A stretch of 64,000 nucleotides of DNA from Rhyacichthys aspro (GCA_036850595.1 CM072161.1:2160801-2224800); one strand, 5' to 3'; counted from the first letter of the stretch, positions 38,910-52,212 are shown. The notes: generated by a model from the letters alone, not told the origin. Translations and numbers: made by a program.

Positions 38910-39978
38910 TAGAACTTGCCTGACACAGTATAAGCTGGTAAGACAAGGTAGCGGGATGCATCTGCTCTAAGTCCTCCGATTGGCTTCTTCAGTCAGCATA
39001 TAGGTACTGTATGATTTCACAGATGTGAGGCATTTTTGCAGTGATCTACACTGACGCCAAACACTGAATCCATATTGACAGTGGCTCATTTTGTATTATT
39101 GACTGAAGAACCATCTGTCTCTGTCAGGACACTGCAGACTCTGAGGATGTCAATGTATCTGCTCTGACAGAGTTTCAATATGTTTTCACATTCAGTCAGA
39201 TTCCATAAACCCGGGCTGAAGATGAAATAAACAGCCTACACAAACTGGCGCGGCAGCGGAATAACAACTTAACACGTCCCACTGCTCTCTGTCAACACAC
39301 ACTCTGAGGTATTTTAATCTGGGAAATGCAACAATTGTTCTCAAACAAAACAGAAATATTCACTACTGTTGCCATTTCAGTAACTCATAACTGTCTATCT
39401 AGCTGTCTACAGCGACAGGGTCCAAGTCAGTCTCGCAGCAGGCTGCAGAAATGAGAATTTTATCTATTTCCCATTGGCTAGGCTATCTTTTTTTGTGTGT
39501 GTTTTTTAATATTGCATTTACCCAAACCTCATTGGCCTAACCAAAGTGGTTCTACACTCTGCAAGATTTTATCTCAGTGTACGCACAGAATTAGCACTAC
39601 TCTTGACACAGCCATTACACTAAAAAATGAATTAAAGGAAAACCTTGCATACCTATTTGATGTTAACTCTCCTCCTTCCAGTCACATCCAATTGTTTATG
39701 CTCCTTGTCACTGTCAATTTTCATTTCAAGATAAATGTTCATGAGAGCAAGTCCAGTGAGCCTGTTGTCTGTGATCATGTTGCGTAAATATGTCTTCAGG
39801 TGCCTCAACGAGCTAAAAGTCTATTCTGCCGAGGTCACTGACACTGTCATAGACAAACTTTTAGCACACCAGATGACCTTTATTGTCCTTTTCGCAAATG
39901 TTTCAACTAAATTGAACAGTTTTAAATGCCGTTTACTCATTTTGAGCTTGGCTATATCTTTAATGTTGTTAACTGTTC

Positions 39979-40009
<31 letters not shown>

Positions 40010-40010
40010 G
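39979..40010 (+). repeat. (GAA)n / poly(A) tract
   Basis: An A run followed by about eight AAG/GAA triplets. A second A run lies at 40104-40120. Confidence 0.85.
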
Positions 40011-41821
40011 CACCAACTAAACAAACTAGCCAATTACTTTATTTTAACACATACACCTGTCTCCAAAATACATGCACAGAGACCATTTTTCTCTTGCTTT
40101 CTTAAAAAAAAAAAAAAAAATTCAGTCTGAATTTACTGGAATTGACAATAAAAAAATAAAAGATTTGGATTGTTTCTTTATGTATGGTCAACTTCCAGAA
40201 AAAAAACTTGCACAGGCACTCTAAGTACCATGGCAACTATTTATCTTTGTTATAATTTTAGCTCAGTTGAGTTGCTGCATTCTCAGTTCTTATGGATCAG
40301 TTCAGCACAAATGTAGCTTAAATTAACAGATAAAACCAATTAGTCCAAGCTATCATCATTAGCAATTTTAAATAGTGTCTTCAAAGAACATTTAGGCTTC
40401 ACTTTGTGGTGGTCAGCTTTTGTTTTGTGTCATTTAGACCCCTGTCATTGAATACGGTCTGATCATGATCATGCTGCTACACTCCTCTTAATAAGAACAA
40501 CTGGACAAAAAAGAAGAAGACTGGTGTTGGTTTCAGCTCCAGTCATAATCTGGAAAATAGCACTTATGATGTCACAATGAGGCCTAATGGCAAAAACTAT
40601 TAGTCCTTCCTCAAGAACAGTGTAGAATGTTCTTCAGGTGTAATGGAGCATGGCGGACACTCACACTGTCTGAACTCACAGGGGACAGTGAGACTGGACT
40701 GTGGCTTTCACATGAAGAGCAGGTGGAGCTAATAACATTTACCATGGCACTGTTCCACAGAGATAAGAGACACCACTGAGTCCTACACTGTTGTCTGCTA
40801 CACATGAGCTTTCCAAAGTCTTTCGTCCCAATAAACTCACTGTTTGTGTCCTTTTTAAGCAAGAGTACTTTGTCTTGAGTTCATAAGTTGGTTACTGTTA
40901 CCTGTTGAATACTATCTTTTTTGACAGCCTTTTATCCTTTCAATGAGTAGATTTGACGTATTTGTTTTTAAAATGTAATCATCCACTGTATAACAGATCT
41001 CTGGGCAGTTTTCAATAGTTTTAATGAGACTGAAAGCTCGTCCAGAGTGACTTCTCCCGGCTTTTGGCTGTGGCAGACTGTTAGCCGTGATAAAGTGGTG
41101 TGTCTGACACAGGCCTGTCGTCAGCAGAGTAGATCTTCGTCACTGTCCGTTAAAACGGCCGAGAGAGGAGCAGGTTGTTGGCATTGCGCTGGACAGCAGT
41201 GAGCAGCCATCTTAATTTATTGCGGTGATTTCCCATACTGCACTGCCACTGGACGTTATCTGCTGCCAGCCAACCACAGACTGTGCTATCCTCAGAACAT
41301 ATTTCATCATTTGTTTATTAAATCATCTATTTATGGAGATTGTATTTGTGTGTTGTGTGCATAGTTATGAATATTGGTTGAATTTAGTGTAAAATATCTC
41401 ACCTCTTGACCTTAGCCTTTTGTGTACTCAACTTGTCACCTCCGATTTTCCAACTAAACCAATATTTAACTCAACTCATTAAAAGAACAGATACCTTCGG
41501 GAGACATAGAAATGGAGACAACCAGCTTCATTTTAGAATGAAATAACAATCCTCTGCTTTACACTACATGTGGAAACGCTACCCTCTGTGAGCTCCACGT
41601 CATGCAGCTGATAGAGGCAACTTCAGTCAGTTGGACTGTCTTACTGTCTCAGCAGCATCCAAGAATCAGCTCAGTGAGGAACGCCATAAACCGTATGTTG
41701 CTGGACTATTTTTTGCAGATTATGTGTCAAGCAGCATAAAGCAAATGAGACCAACAGGAACCAGACACTGAACAAATAGTATCCTGTAAATGTTTAAAAT
41801 AAGAAGCGCAGTATAAGGACG

Positions 41822-41913
41822 AGGGGGGAGGGGGAAAGGTCCCTGTTCGGGGGGGGGGGGGAAGAGGCCGTTTGTGAAAAATTTGCTAAACCCCCCCCCC
41901 TTCCCCCCCCCCC
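41822..41913 (+). repeat. opposed G-run and C-run homopolymers
   Basis: G-rich sequence at 41822-41861 ends in a 13-G run (41849-41861). After a 29-bp spacer come a 10-C run (41891-41900), TT and an 11-C run (41903-41913). The two sides can pair as a hairpin, and each strand could form a G-quadruplex. Exact lengths are prone to sequencing error. Confidence 0.85.
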
Positions 41914-41994
41914 GCTTCCCTCACGACTTTTTTCTCCTCCTCTTTAAAAAAAAAATGTGCCCACCAAAAGGGGAGAGAGGGGGGCAGAAGAGGA

Positions 41995-42062
41995 ATACTT
42001 GGACCCGAGATGGAATCGAACCAGATTGCGACGCGCTATACTATAGGCTAATAGTGCCTGCT
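41995..42062 (-). repeat. tRNA-like fragment (B-box), SINE head candidate
   Basis: On the minus strand, tagcctatagtatagcgcg resembles an A-box/D-arm, and 28 nt further ggttcgattcc matches a B-box, followed by atctcgggtcc. The A-to-B spacing is too short for a tRNA and the T-stem pairs poorly, so it is at best a tRNA-derived SINE or tRNA pseudogene fragment. Confidence 0.3.
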
Positions 42063-42258
42063 TTCATGGTGTCTGTGTTAAAATAAAATCATCAAGCGTC
42101 AGAGATGCACTGTTCGACAGAAGTGGAAAACTTTTGACAAGACGAAGCTTGCAAATTCTTGTTGGTTCTTGGCAGAGCTGACATTACTCACCACAATCGC
42201 ATTCAAGTGTGAATCTAAATTTGAAAGAGGCTGCAGAAGAGATTTTTAAAGATGTATA

Positions 42259-42432
42259 ATGACCAGGAACATGGCCAGACCAGACTGTGAGGTGCCCCAC
42301 AGACACACCACCTTTGGACAATCTGTCACCTCTCAGGGCAGAAACATCTGGAAGGCGTTACCTTTTACAATAAGAGAATACCCTAAATATAAGACCTTCA
42401 AAACCCACCTCAAAAACTGCCTCAAATCCAAC
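42259..42432 (+). pseudogene. non-LTR retrotransposon ORF2 C-terminal scrap
   Basis: The frame reads RHTTFGQSVTSQGRNIWKAL, then PFTIREYPKYKTFKTHLKNC. This matches the segment 'FG..SF...G..WNSLP..IR...S...FK..LK..L' near the C-terminus of many LINE ORF2 proteins. The RT domain is absent upstream. The frame stays open to 42648, but the later part has no recognisable features. Confidence 0.5.
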
Positions 42433-42654
42433 ACTGTACTCATCAGAGCTACGCGAATCTTATGGATCAAATTCTCTGTTCATTTAACCAAAATGAACAG
42501 AGATAAAATGGAAGAAAATACTATATATGGTAATGTTAGTAGATACAACACAGTTCAGTCTGGAACAGCAAAAATTGAAGGATATTTTAGAAAACAAGCG
42601 TGTCATCATATAAAAACCGAAAGAAAACTACTTTTTTACGGAAAGTAGTTTCAT

Positions 42655-44635
42655 GGTAATTACCTGATGGAAAAACATGGCATTTAATACCTCAGACAAA
42701 CAGGTTGTTGGAAATATCTTAAAGTTACCATTGCAATAACTGTTTTTGTCATTCATAACTTGATCAACAACCAACTGTTACTAAATAATAGTGTTAATGA
42801 GTCAGCTGTAGTTCCCTGGCAACCTCACATCATCCACACAGAGCCCAGTTAATGGGACAGTTCAGTCTGGAATCATTATGTCTTATTTCAACCTTGAATG
42901 AACAGATTTATTGACCATTTACTATCATGAAATATTCAGAAAATACTAACTTCCACTGTTCAGACCAATGGTGATGACTCATATGGTCACACTAAAATGT
43001 GGTTTATTGCTCTGAATAGCCATTAATTCTTCATACAGTGCCATCATTAAGCATAACACTATTTTAAACTGTATATAATGTAGATTTTATTGCAGCCCTA
43101 AAGCAAAGTTCTCTATTTGTCAAGCCTTTCTGCATACATCATAGATATGAGTAAGTACGTTCAATATAATCCCTGACGAACCCTGGCTTTTGCCGGGAGT
43201 GAGCTTGAAAAAAAATGTGAGAACCAGACTGAAAGCAAATATGTATGTATATATGTTTTTAATTGTTGTTATTTTATATATATATATAAACAAGAGGATC
43301 TTAGTGTCACCAAAACCTTTTTCCACCTGCTCTTTTTTCTCACTGTTTGGTCAGTGGGCTGTGTTTAGGGGGTATTTTTAGTAATTGGTTATAGAAAAAA
43401 GATAATAAGATTTGAGGGTTTTGCATATGCACAGAAATATGAATGGGATGAAATTTTCCATTACAATTGAACAAGATCACCTTAAATGTGAGAAATAAGG
43501 GTTTTGCATTGCCTTATTAAATCTGTTCCAAATCATTTAAATCAAATTTATCATGTTATCATGTTACAAATCCACTTGCCAGTGTTTTATGCTCGCAATA
43601 GTTCATGTATTCAAAGCATAAAAGTCGCTCACAATCATCACGCTAATACTGCTTCACAGAGCAAGGACCCATAGGCCAAATGGTAACGCCAATGACAGTA
43701 CATATTTATGGCTAGCATGAGGCCATTGCTCTCCATTGACCTCAATGTGTCTCAGAAAAGACACATTGTAGTATGCCTTTTCTACTACAGAGGATATTAC
43801 TAAAATTGGCAGAGAGGGTCGTAATTAAACTGCACTGGCTTTTTCAAACATGTGGTTCAGTAAACACACCTCTCATCTCAGAGATGATCTGTGCTTAACA
43901 AGCCAAAGGCTAATGACATGTAAACGACTGCTGCTGCTGACAAATTAGGCCTCTCTACTCTGATGTCTCTCAGCTTGGAGTCCACAAAACTTTACAACAA
44001 GTTTTGTTTTTTTGTTTTTTTTATCAATATGTTTAATGAATTAAGAATGTTTTTTCTTAAACATATTTCAGCACATCCTTCATATTTGTTTGAATATCTG
44101 TCCCTCGTTTGTTTTTCACAAAGTTTTGTACATTAAAGCTCCAGTATCTTATAGAATTATAATAATAAGTAAAGTAATATTTAAGCCGGGACAGTCCCCA
44201 TTTTAAGCCCCCTGTCCTTTATCCCAGTGGATATCTACAAAAGCACTAAAATGTCTCTATTTTGCCGTCTTCCTGTCCTGAATGCCCCAATTTTTACCCA
44301 CTCATAAAACCAAAGGAGCACATTGTGCTTGAAACTTATTTGTCTGTGGACTGTCCGTGTGTCAATCACAGAGTTACCATGGCAACAGCAATATTAACAA
44401 ATTGAAAAAGATCAACATTGTGCCTCAAGTCTGTAACTCAACAATGATGATGATATTACTAAGCAGTGTTTCTCCACTGTGTAATACCTGCTAAGTTAGT
44501 GCTTAGTCTGGTAAATTATTTTTAGACACTTTGTTTTCTTTTTTTAGTTGGACAGAGCATGATTAATGCACTTGACGTTAGTGCAGTTTCCTTTTTGTTC
44601 TCTTCGCTCCACTTAAAAATAGCCAGTGGTTTAAC
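42655..44635. other. no recognised feature (intronic)
   Basis: AT-rich sequence with a short TATATA run near 43276-43288 and no identifiable gene or repeat family. Confidence 0.5.
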
Positions 44636-44639
44636 AAAC

Positions 44640-45395
44640 GGGTCGGATTTGTTATTCTGTGGAATGCTTCAAGGCAGAGCAACTATAGTGGGTGGAACAT
44701 CAACCACCCCTACTCCCATCACTAGAGAAGGAGGCCTCCTGCCCATCTGTACACTCCTTAATCAAGAGATGTCATCATACCTGGACCCAGACCCAGACCC
44801 GGGCTGCTCTCCATCACTGTGCCCGTCGCTACTCTACTGCAGCCAACCACCAAGGCACCTCCTTACCAAACAGGCCAAACAGTGTGGCTTTTCTCCAAAG
44901 TGAAGAAGGTCATCAATCCTGTGGCAGTTAACGTAGTGGCACTAAAACTTCCCAAGCCATGCACTATAATTACACTTTCCACATCTCAAAGATGAAATCT
45001 GTTTGCGAAAGTCCTCTAGTCCCCGCTGTTTCACCACCACCATCTCATGGATGTTAAACCCTGCTATACTGCTTTGCCTCCTGCGCGCCCAACGTCATGG
45101 AAGGGGAATTCAGTCCCTTGTCGACTGGGATGGCCACGGTCCAGAGGAGAAGTCCTGGGTTCCAGCCAGCTTTATTCTAGACCTCCGTCTCATCAAGGAC
45201 ATCTCATCGATAGCACCCAGACCAGCCCACTAAAGCTTTGACAATTCCCAGTGGTCCTTGTCCCATAGAACCCTCAGTTCTTCCTCCTGCCACCCTGTTT
45301 GAGGTGGGGATGCCAAGGAAAAACAAGAACGAGTTGTCTGACTACGAGGAGTTCCTCCCTCAGCCAACCAGAGGAGACAGACTTTTCTGAGAAGT
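44640..45395 (+). pseudogene. Ty3/Gypsy chromovirus pol 3' end (integrase C-terminus plus chromodomain)
   Basis: Pieces in three frames form the familiar tail of fish chromodomain Gypsy elements. They are EHQPPLLPSLEKE, then RCHHTWTQTQTRAALHHCAR and RYSTAANHQGT (integrase C-terminal linker). Next comes VINPVAV...ALKLPKP around 44905-44960 (PNAVRLKLP region). Last is HGRGIQSLVDWDGHGPEEKS plus WVPASFILDLRLIKDI at about 45098-45205 (chromodomain LVDWEGYGPEERSWVP). Frameshifts and stops separate the pieces. No protease, RT, RNase H or LTR was found. It is a dead fragment. Confidence 0.85.
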
Positions 45396-45399
45396 ATCA

Positions 45400-47645
45400 T
45401 TGCTCTACCAAATACTTTTAACATTATTGCCTTAGTCTGACTATAACTGGACTTTTGTAATGTTTTAATGTCTTAGTTTCTTCAATGACAGAAATTTGAA
45501 TTTCTTTCTTGAATTTGCTATGGTTAGACTAAATACTCCAAGCATACACCACAGAGCTGGAGACACCAGCACAGTGTAAGTAAAAAGATGAAAAAAGACA
45601 AAGGCCAGCGATAGCCACATATTATTTAGGGCTGCACTGATGTTTAGCTGGGGCAATGCACACTCCTTGTGTGCTGACTTGTTCTGCATTGCTGCACACC
45701 ACATAAAGGAAGAAAAGCAACCTGATTGTTTTTCCAAGAGTTCAACGGGATTTTGGACTTTTACACAAATGCAGGAGCATAATAACAGGATATGACTGTA
45801 ATAATAAAGCACTGACCACACAGTAAGACAGTAAGATCAGTAAGGACTTTTAGTAGCATTATTATGAAAGCATTAGAACCCTCTATTAGGAAATGAAAGG
45901 TAAAACGACCTACACATGGTAAACCAGTCTGATAACTTCACAGATGTATAGTTTAATTAACTGCAGATGTAGTTTACTTCCATCTCCATTTATCTTCATC
46001 AAGTTTATCTTTAATAAAAGTTATTTAGCAGTGGATACCTGAATAATAAGCCACTTGAGTGTTCTCATAAATATCTGCTGTTTCCTTTGCTGTGTGTACT
46101 GCTGTATTCCACTGATTTAGCCAAAGCCAGATGCAAACATGTTTTGCAAGTATCACATTCAGCACATGCTAATGCTTAGGGATGTGGCTAAAATACTGTA
46201 AGATCTAGATTTTTCTTCCATTTTGCAGACAGTTTTTGATTTAATTGAAGTATTCTGTTCCTGTTTATGAATTTCCTGCTACTTTATGAAACATAAGTAT
46301 CACAGACGTAATAACCACAACACAGTGTAACTCAAATTAATCAAATTGGTTACATTTATTGCCCAGCCCCACTACAGGCTCTCCTTTGTTCCATAACAAA
46401 AGCTGGGTGATATTACATAATGCAGCATTAGAATGCACACAGCGCTGCAGTCTTAATCGTTTAATTGCATCCCCGTCTAATGGAGCCGTGAGTGTAGCAG
46501 GGCTAAGCTGTGCATGTGACGACTCTGGAGGGTGGTGTGATTCTTGTCCTCCCGTAGGCCAGCCTTTGTTTCTACTCAGGGCTGAATCTGGTGACACCTT
46601 GCTGACGTGTTCACTGATAGGGTACTTACCTTGTCAAACACACTCATGTTATCATCCACATTGACAGCAGAGATTCTCCGCCGTGGGGGAGCTGTCAGGG
46701 CCTTCAAGCAAAGACGGCCTGAAGCAAAATGAAGCTTTAGATAGCAACTCTGATCCGGGCTTGTGTCCACTTCAGTTAGTAATCAGGTAATCGAGGTTTA
46801 GACATGATATTACGATTTAGATAAGTCTGGCAAAACAAAAAAATACCTGGAGCTCTTGTCTCCAGAGTGACATGTAAGGATCTTAAAGCTTTTCAGAGTT
46901 TGACAGAAACAACACAAAACAATTTAAGCCAAATCTGAAATGTGGCAATAAGATTCCAAGATTCTGAGATACGTGCATGGTTTTATAAACTGACCTGGAT
47001 ATGATACTGCTCCATCTCCTGTTGCCAACAGTGCCCACTTGTGATAGATTCATCCAAAAAGGATAAATTCAACTTCAATGTAAACAGAGTGGACTGGTGT
47101 ATGTCGGATACCTTATGTCTAATTTATTAAGCCTTTATTTGAAGAAATTAATCAAATTAAGAGAGGCAACACAGTAATCACATTTATTACCATACAATCT
47201 TGTATAATACAATACAATAAAATATTATATTATCTAAAATATAGATATGATGCGTTGCAGTCAAATTAAAATGAGTTCCTAATCAAAACCTTTTCCAGTC
47301 CATTTCCAGTCAAGTTAGTTTTTAAAATCTCTAGAGCCTCATTTCCACTGAGATGGTGTAGGTCCAGTCAGTTGTGGCACAGTCATTAACAAGGGAAGCA
47401 GCTCTGACCCTTTAGGAGGCTACGCCTGTTATATATTTCTGACAACAAAGCTAGAGTTTATTATCTACAGCTTTTTCCGTTTTAAACAATCGGCATTGTC
47501 TCTCTTAATGAATTTAAACATTGTATTTATGGTCTACTGCATTAAACACAAGCAGAATCTGTGCCTCAAATGTTGAGCCCCTAAATTATAGGAAATCGGT
47601 GCAGCTCTATGAATTTAATATTCTAAAAGCCAGGAACAAACCAGA
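45400..47645. other. no recognised feature (intronic)
   Basis: No gene. 46350-46700 is GC-richer and open in both directions without recognisable peptide. No Gypsy LTR was found downstream of the chromodomain remnant. Confidence 0.45.
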
Positions 47646-47656
47646 AACATCTAATG

Positions 47657-48187
47657 CAGACCTGGGCATTTTAAGGCCCGGGGTCACATCAGGCCCAAAA
47701 TACAAACATGATACTTTTATTTTAAGGCACTGGAAGACTCTTTGTCAATTAGTGTCAACAATAATATAACACTCACTCCTCCTTTCACTCTGTTTATAAA
47801 CTGCATGTGTTCTGTCAGCTGAGGTTAGCCAGGTATTTTTGTGGTGAGGGGAAACTGGAATAGACTGTTATCGTTATAAGTGTTTCATGTGCCTGGTAAA
47901 CGTTGTCGAGGATAAATTCTGATTACTTGGTTCAGGCCTTGTTTGGAAGGAGCTGTTATCAATAGTGTTTCTGCAGGTGACTAGACTTAACTTCAGTGTT
48001 TTTTTAATCATTTTCTCAGGTGTCAATAACATGTTGAGCCAGGCCTGGTTTTAGAACAAAATGTTGTAGTTTAAACTTTAAAGATGATATATTTTTATTG
48101 AGCATGAGTTGACCGTGTTGGCCCGGCCCTCCACAAGAGTCCCAGGTTCTAATGTGGCACTTGGAGAAAAAATATTGCCCACCCCTG
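47657..48187 (+). mobile_element. non-autonomous hAT DNA transposon
   Basis: The 531-bp element begins cagacctgggcattttaagg and ends aaaatattgcccacccctg. The 3' end read backwards is caggggtgggcaatattttt, giving inverted termini of the hAT CAG-CTG type. The 8-bp target duplication atctaatg is perfect on both sides (47649-47656 and 48188-48195), diagnostic for hAT insertion. Internal text such as ggcccggccctccacaagag fits the 'gccctcc...' family of hAT repeats. There is no transposase, so the copy is a deletion derivative. Confidence 0.9.
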
Positions 48188-48199
48188 ATCTAATGTTTA

Positions 48200-51100
48200 C
48201 TGCAGCAGCTGCTACACACAAGGATTCATTCTCTTTTTATATATTAATTAATAAGAATGCATCCAAGTTTCAAAAAGTATGCTTCAAATACGTTTTACTG
48301 AAGGGTAAAAGAAGGGTACAAACGAGGGACCCCAGAAAGAAGCCTAGTCGGGTGCAGGTCCTGCTGTTGAGACTTCCAGGCTGAAGGGGCAGAGGAGGAG
48401 AATGGTCAGATATTTTGCTATTTATACTTGATGTATTGTATTTTTTTTTTTTTAGCTCATTGGTCAGAAAACACCTGTTCAATTGCCTGCTTAGTCCACA
48501 AGCTATAGACATTTTTGATGTATGCACCAATGTGCAACCAACCTGTGATCCTTGAACCAGGACCAAACTCACAATATATCTTATCTACCTCATTCTTTTG
48601 TTTTTGGGTTGTTGTTGTTGTTTTAATCTGACCAGTTTATGTGCCGTTGTGTGTTTTGGGCAGGTTTTTATGTCAGCAAAGTTGTGCTTCTTTATGTATT
48701 AATTGGAGACATGTTAGTTTTTGGAGTTGCCTGTGCATGTATCAGTTTGTGTTTTGAGAATGGAATGTTCAAGAAATGTGTTTTTGCAGTAGCAGCAGTA
48801 CAAGCAGAGCTGTAGGTCTGGGAGACTGTAATGAGAGCCAGACTGTCAGCCGTCAGTAGGTTTGTCGACCAGTTGGTTCACAGCGAGACGTCTGCTGCCT
48901 GCTCTGCCACTGAATCTGCTATGGATGTTCATCTCTGTGAGCTGCAACTTAGACTGAACACGAATGGGATAATTCTTTCAAGATCTCAAGAAGAAACTTA
49001 GTTCTTAACTTAACATATAGAAATGAAACATCATAGAAATTAAATTTTGACAACTTTTTTCCTACCAGTTCTATTCTCATAAAACTCCACAAACAATGAA
49101 AACACAGGTTGCTTAAATGCATGTCTGATGATTATGCAACCCAGATAATATAAATATAATATTACTTATCCATGTGTCTATAGACATTGCAATGGTGAGA
49201 TACAGTATGTTTTGCTCAGACCATTCTATAGATTGAAACAGTAGTACTGCTGTCTGGTCTGTGGCTGCAGCAGTATGTCGCTGTCGCCCACACATCTTTT
49301 TTCTACAGCTGTGTGTATACTGCGTATGTATCCGTGAATCAGAGTCTCACTGTTTAGCTCTCATTCAGCACAGGTTTACTCACACCACCTACACCTGCCT
49401 CTCCTCCCACTGCTGCAGTTTACATTGTCTTCTGCAGACTCGTGTCTCCTGCCACTACACCCACAGCACAACAGAGCCAAACACATCCACCTTCTACTTT
49501 CTGTCTTTAAAGAAGATAATATACCTGACAAAAACAAACCAAGGTAACAAACCTGCTCTCAACAAACCAAGATAACTGTAATTCTTAAGTTTTTTTCAAA
49601 CATTGACTGTACTATGGACTTTAGTGTGACTTCCCCTAGAGGGTTGTCTTGTATGAACCAGGAGTGGGGCGTGTTGTTGACATGTTGTTGGTGACATGTA
49701 TATCACGTGACTGGAGCTGTCAGCAGAGATAACGATGACCTCATATCCAGTTTGTTGTTACATTACTGTCCACTATTTGGATATGTTGTGCATGTATTAC
49801 TCAGAGCAGCATAAATTGTTGGAACAGAACAATGGTCTCTAAAAATGTCTGCTTGTGTAACTAAGTCTATATATTTAGTGCAAGAGAAATGTTAACGGTT
49901 AACATGTAAGCTAGCAACATGTGAACATAAACAGCTGAGAAGTTGAGATAGTAAACAAAATTATTCATAACACCATTTATATCAAAGCTCAGTCAAAATG
50001 TACTCAATGAAAACAAGAGAAAACAGAAAACAACATGACACAGCAGATCACAAAGAAGAATCTATTGTTTGGTTCAGGAACCAAATTTTCAAGTTCAGAA
50101 TCTAATTATCTTTGGTGGTACTACCTGATTTAATTTTTTTCTCAGACCCCCACTCACCCCCAACAGCAGATTATAGGGAACTCCTGTTTTTCTTTTATTA
50201 AAACAAAGAAAGACTGGACCAAATGTTCTTCCACAAAATACTTCAAACCGAAGTTTAGGGCTTACTTTGTGAAAGAGGTAAATGTGTACTCACGTCAGGT
50301 TCCATCAGCAGTGGGTGGTTTAACTCTGGTGAAATGATTCACAGTTGTTTGATTGTCCTTTGATCGACTGCAGTGTAAATGATATTATATTGTGGAAATA
50401 TCTTCTATGGAGCACTCATCTTTGCTACTGTAAACAAATATCTTAAGGCCATCTTAAGGAGATTTAGGTAATTTTCCTTACAAAAAACAAGCTAGGCCTA
50501 TTTCACTGTCAGTGTCACACAATCACGCTCCTTCAAAGAAGAAGCCATGGGTTAACATTAGTGTTGAGGTTCTCAGGAAATATATTAACATTATGCCAGA
50601 GAGATGTGTTGCTGTAATTGCTGCAAAAGGTGGACATACCAAATATTAAAAACTCATTTCATCTGTTATTTGTTTTGCTCAGAGCAACCATCTGCATGTT
50701 TCATGAACATAATGAAATTAAATCATGTTTTGGAAGCAAAAAATATTAATATTTTCAGATTCGTCAGGTGTTCTAATCATTTTGGCCACAAAGACAGGTT
50801 GTAATGTGTTGTGCAGTTCTAGTTTCTTTACATTTACAAAATACTGAACTATCCTTTGACCTCACAGGAGTTAGTTTGTTTAAGCATGCGTTTATGTTTT
50901 GATATGTAACAGTAATATGATGCTGCTGAGTGCTGAGGTCAAAATCCAAAGCACAACCTTCACACAACACACTCCCAAATGAAAAAATCTCATCAGCACT
51001 TGTACAGTTATTGTGCAATTTGTACAAGTTTTAGATCATGACAAAGAAGCAAACAATGTGCCTTGTTCCATTTTAGGGAGCTGTCATAGCCATAATAAGT

Positions 51101-51445
51101 TTAAAAAATGTTTTTCACAAAAGACTGCAAACCCTGATTGTTTGTTTCTTATCACTGCTCCAACAATAATGCCTCACAGTCCATCTTTGTATCCATACAT
51201 TACAGAACGCTCAAAGATCTGACACAGTATGAAGAATACTTTATTGTTTTTGTTGGACGTGTCATATTTCTGGTGTAAATATTGGCAGAAATGGCTGACA
51301 GTTTTCCCACAAGGAGAAGACGGAGAGGAGGCTGCTCTGTCACAGCCGCAGCAGAATCAATGGCGGTTCATATTTTACCAGTTGATCCTGGAGTTGACGG
51401 CCTCAGAAAGCTACTGTCTACCCCGGGATCGATGAACGTGATCAT
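48200..51445. other. no recognised feature (intronic)
   Basis: Short T-rich and GTT runs near 48440 and 48610. Nothing coding recognised. Confidence 0.5.
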
Positions 51446-51450
51446 GGATT

Positions 51451-51650
51451 GATGCCCTCTGCTGTGGACAGGCCTAAAGCAGAGCTAATCCCTTTAATGG
51501 CCAGATGAGAGAGTGATGGGACAGGCGTCAGTCAGAGTGATGGACCACAGCAGCTTCTCTCAGCATTTAGGCAGTGCTTATATTCTAAAAGATCTAGACT
51601 CATTTCTCAAACCTAGATCAAGAACATTTGACCCTGTGTACAGCCTCAGT
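51451..51650 (+). repeat. diverged direct duplicate, copy 1
   Basis: The core 51451-51572 (ctgtggacaggcctaaagca ... gagagtgatgggacagg ... gagtgatggaccacagcag ... cagcatttaggc) matches 54407-54528 at roughly 80-85%. Weaker similarity continues through tctcaaacct and gtacagcctc to about 51650. It matches no transposon I recognise. It could be an old repeat or a duplicated conserved noncoding element. Confidence 0.75.
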
Positions 51651-51990
51651 TATACTGCTTCTATACTCAGTCTTTGCTTATTAAATCTATAGTCCATAAC
51701 TTTTTTGAAATCAGGGAGAGAGAGATGAGATGATCTGAAATATAATTTTAGAAAAAGTAGACAAACTCCATCTTCCAATCTCTGTAGAACCATGGACAGG
51801 GAATAACACTAACAACCATACATTACAAATCTACATTACACCATACTTTTACGCCAAATGGTCATTTTTGCCCATTGGTGAAAATTTTCCTGGCCAGTAG
51901 GTAAACTTTGTGACCACTTTCAGTTGGACTTGGTCTAGGGTTATTGCAGTACTATCACTGAGATTTTCCTTGATTCATTTCCCCTGCTGT

Positions 51991-52105
51991 TCAAGGTCAT
52001 AGGTGACTGGAGCCTATCCCAGGGCTTTGGCAGCTACACCCTGAACAATGGCCAGTTAGTCCCAGGGATAACACACAAATAATGACTCAACCATTCACTC
52101 ACAAA
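51991..52105 (-). repeat. L2-type LINE 3' tail
   Basis: Minus-strand relative of the 25915-26042 repeat. The plus strand reads actggagcctatcccagggc, then gcagctacaccctgaacaat and ggccagttagtcccaggg, followed by ccattcactcacaaactt, which is the inverted form of the common fish L2 tail. Confidence 0.75.
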
Positions 52106-52194
52106 CTTCTCTTTTCTTATGATGATTAAGGATGTTTTTATGTCATTTATGCCAATGCCAGGATCTTGTCCATAAATGTGTAACAGCCGTATTC

Positions 52195-52212
52195 AAAAAA
52201 AAAAAAAAAAAA
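52195..52212 (+). repeat. poly(A) tract
   Basis: Eighteen consecutive A. Confidence 0.9.

Larger units (their letters stand above)
36930..41820. other. no gene seen (intronic)
   Basis: Beyond the poly(A) and (GAA)n tracts nothing is recognised. 41030-41300 is GC-richer, with CpGs, and may be regulatory. Confidence 0.45.

Noticed and set aside
41995..42062. tRNA gene on the minus strand
   Set aside because: The B-box is good, but A-to-B spacing is too short and the T-stem does not pair. Listed only as a possible SINE scrap.
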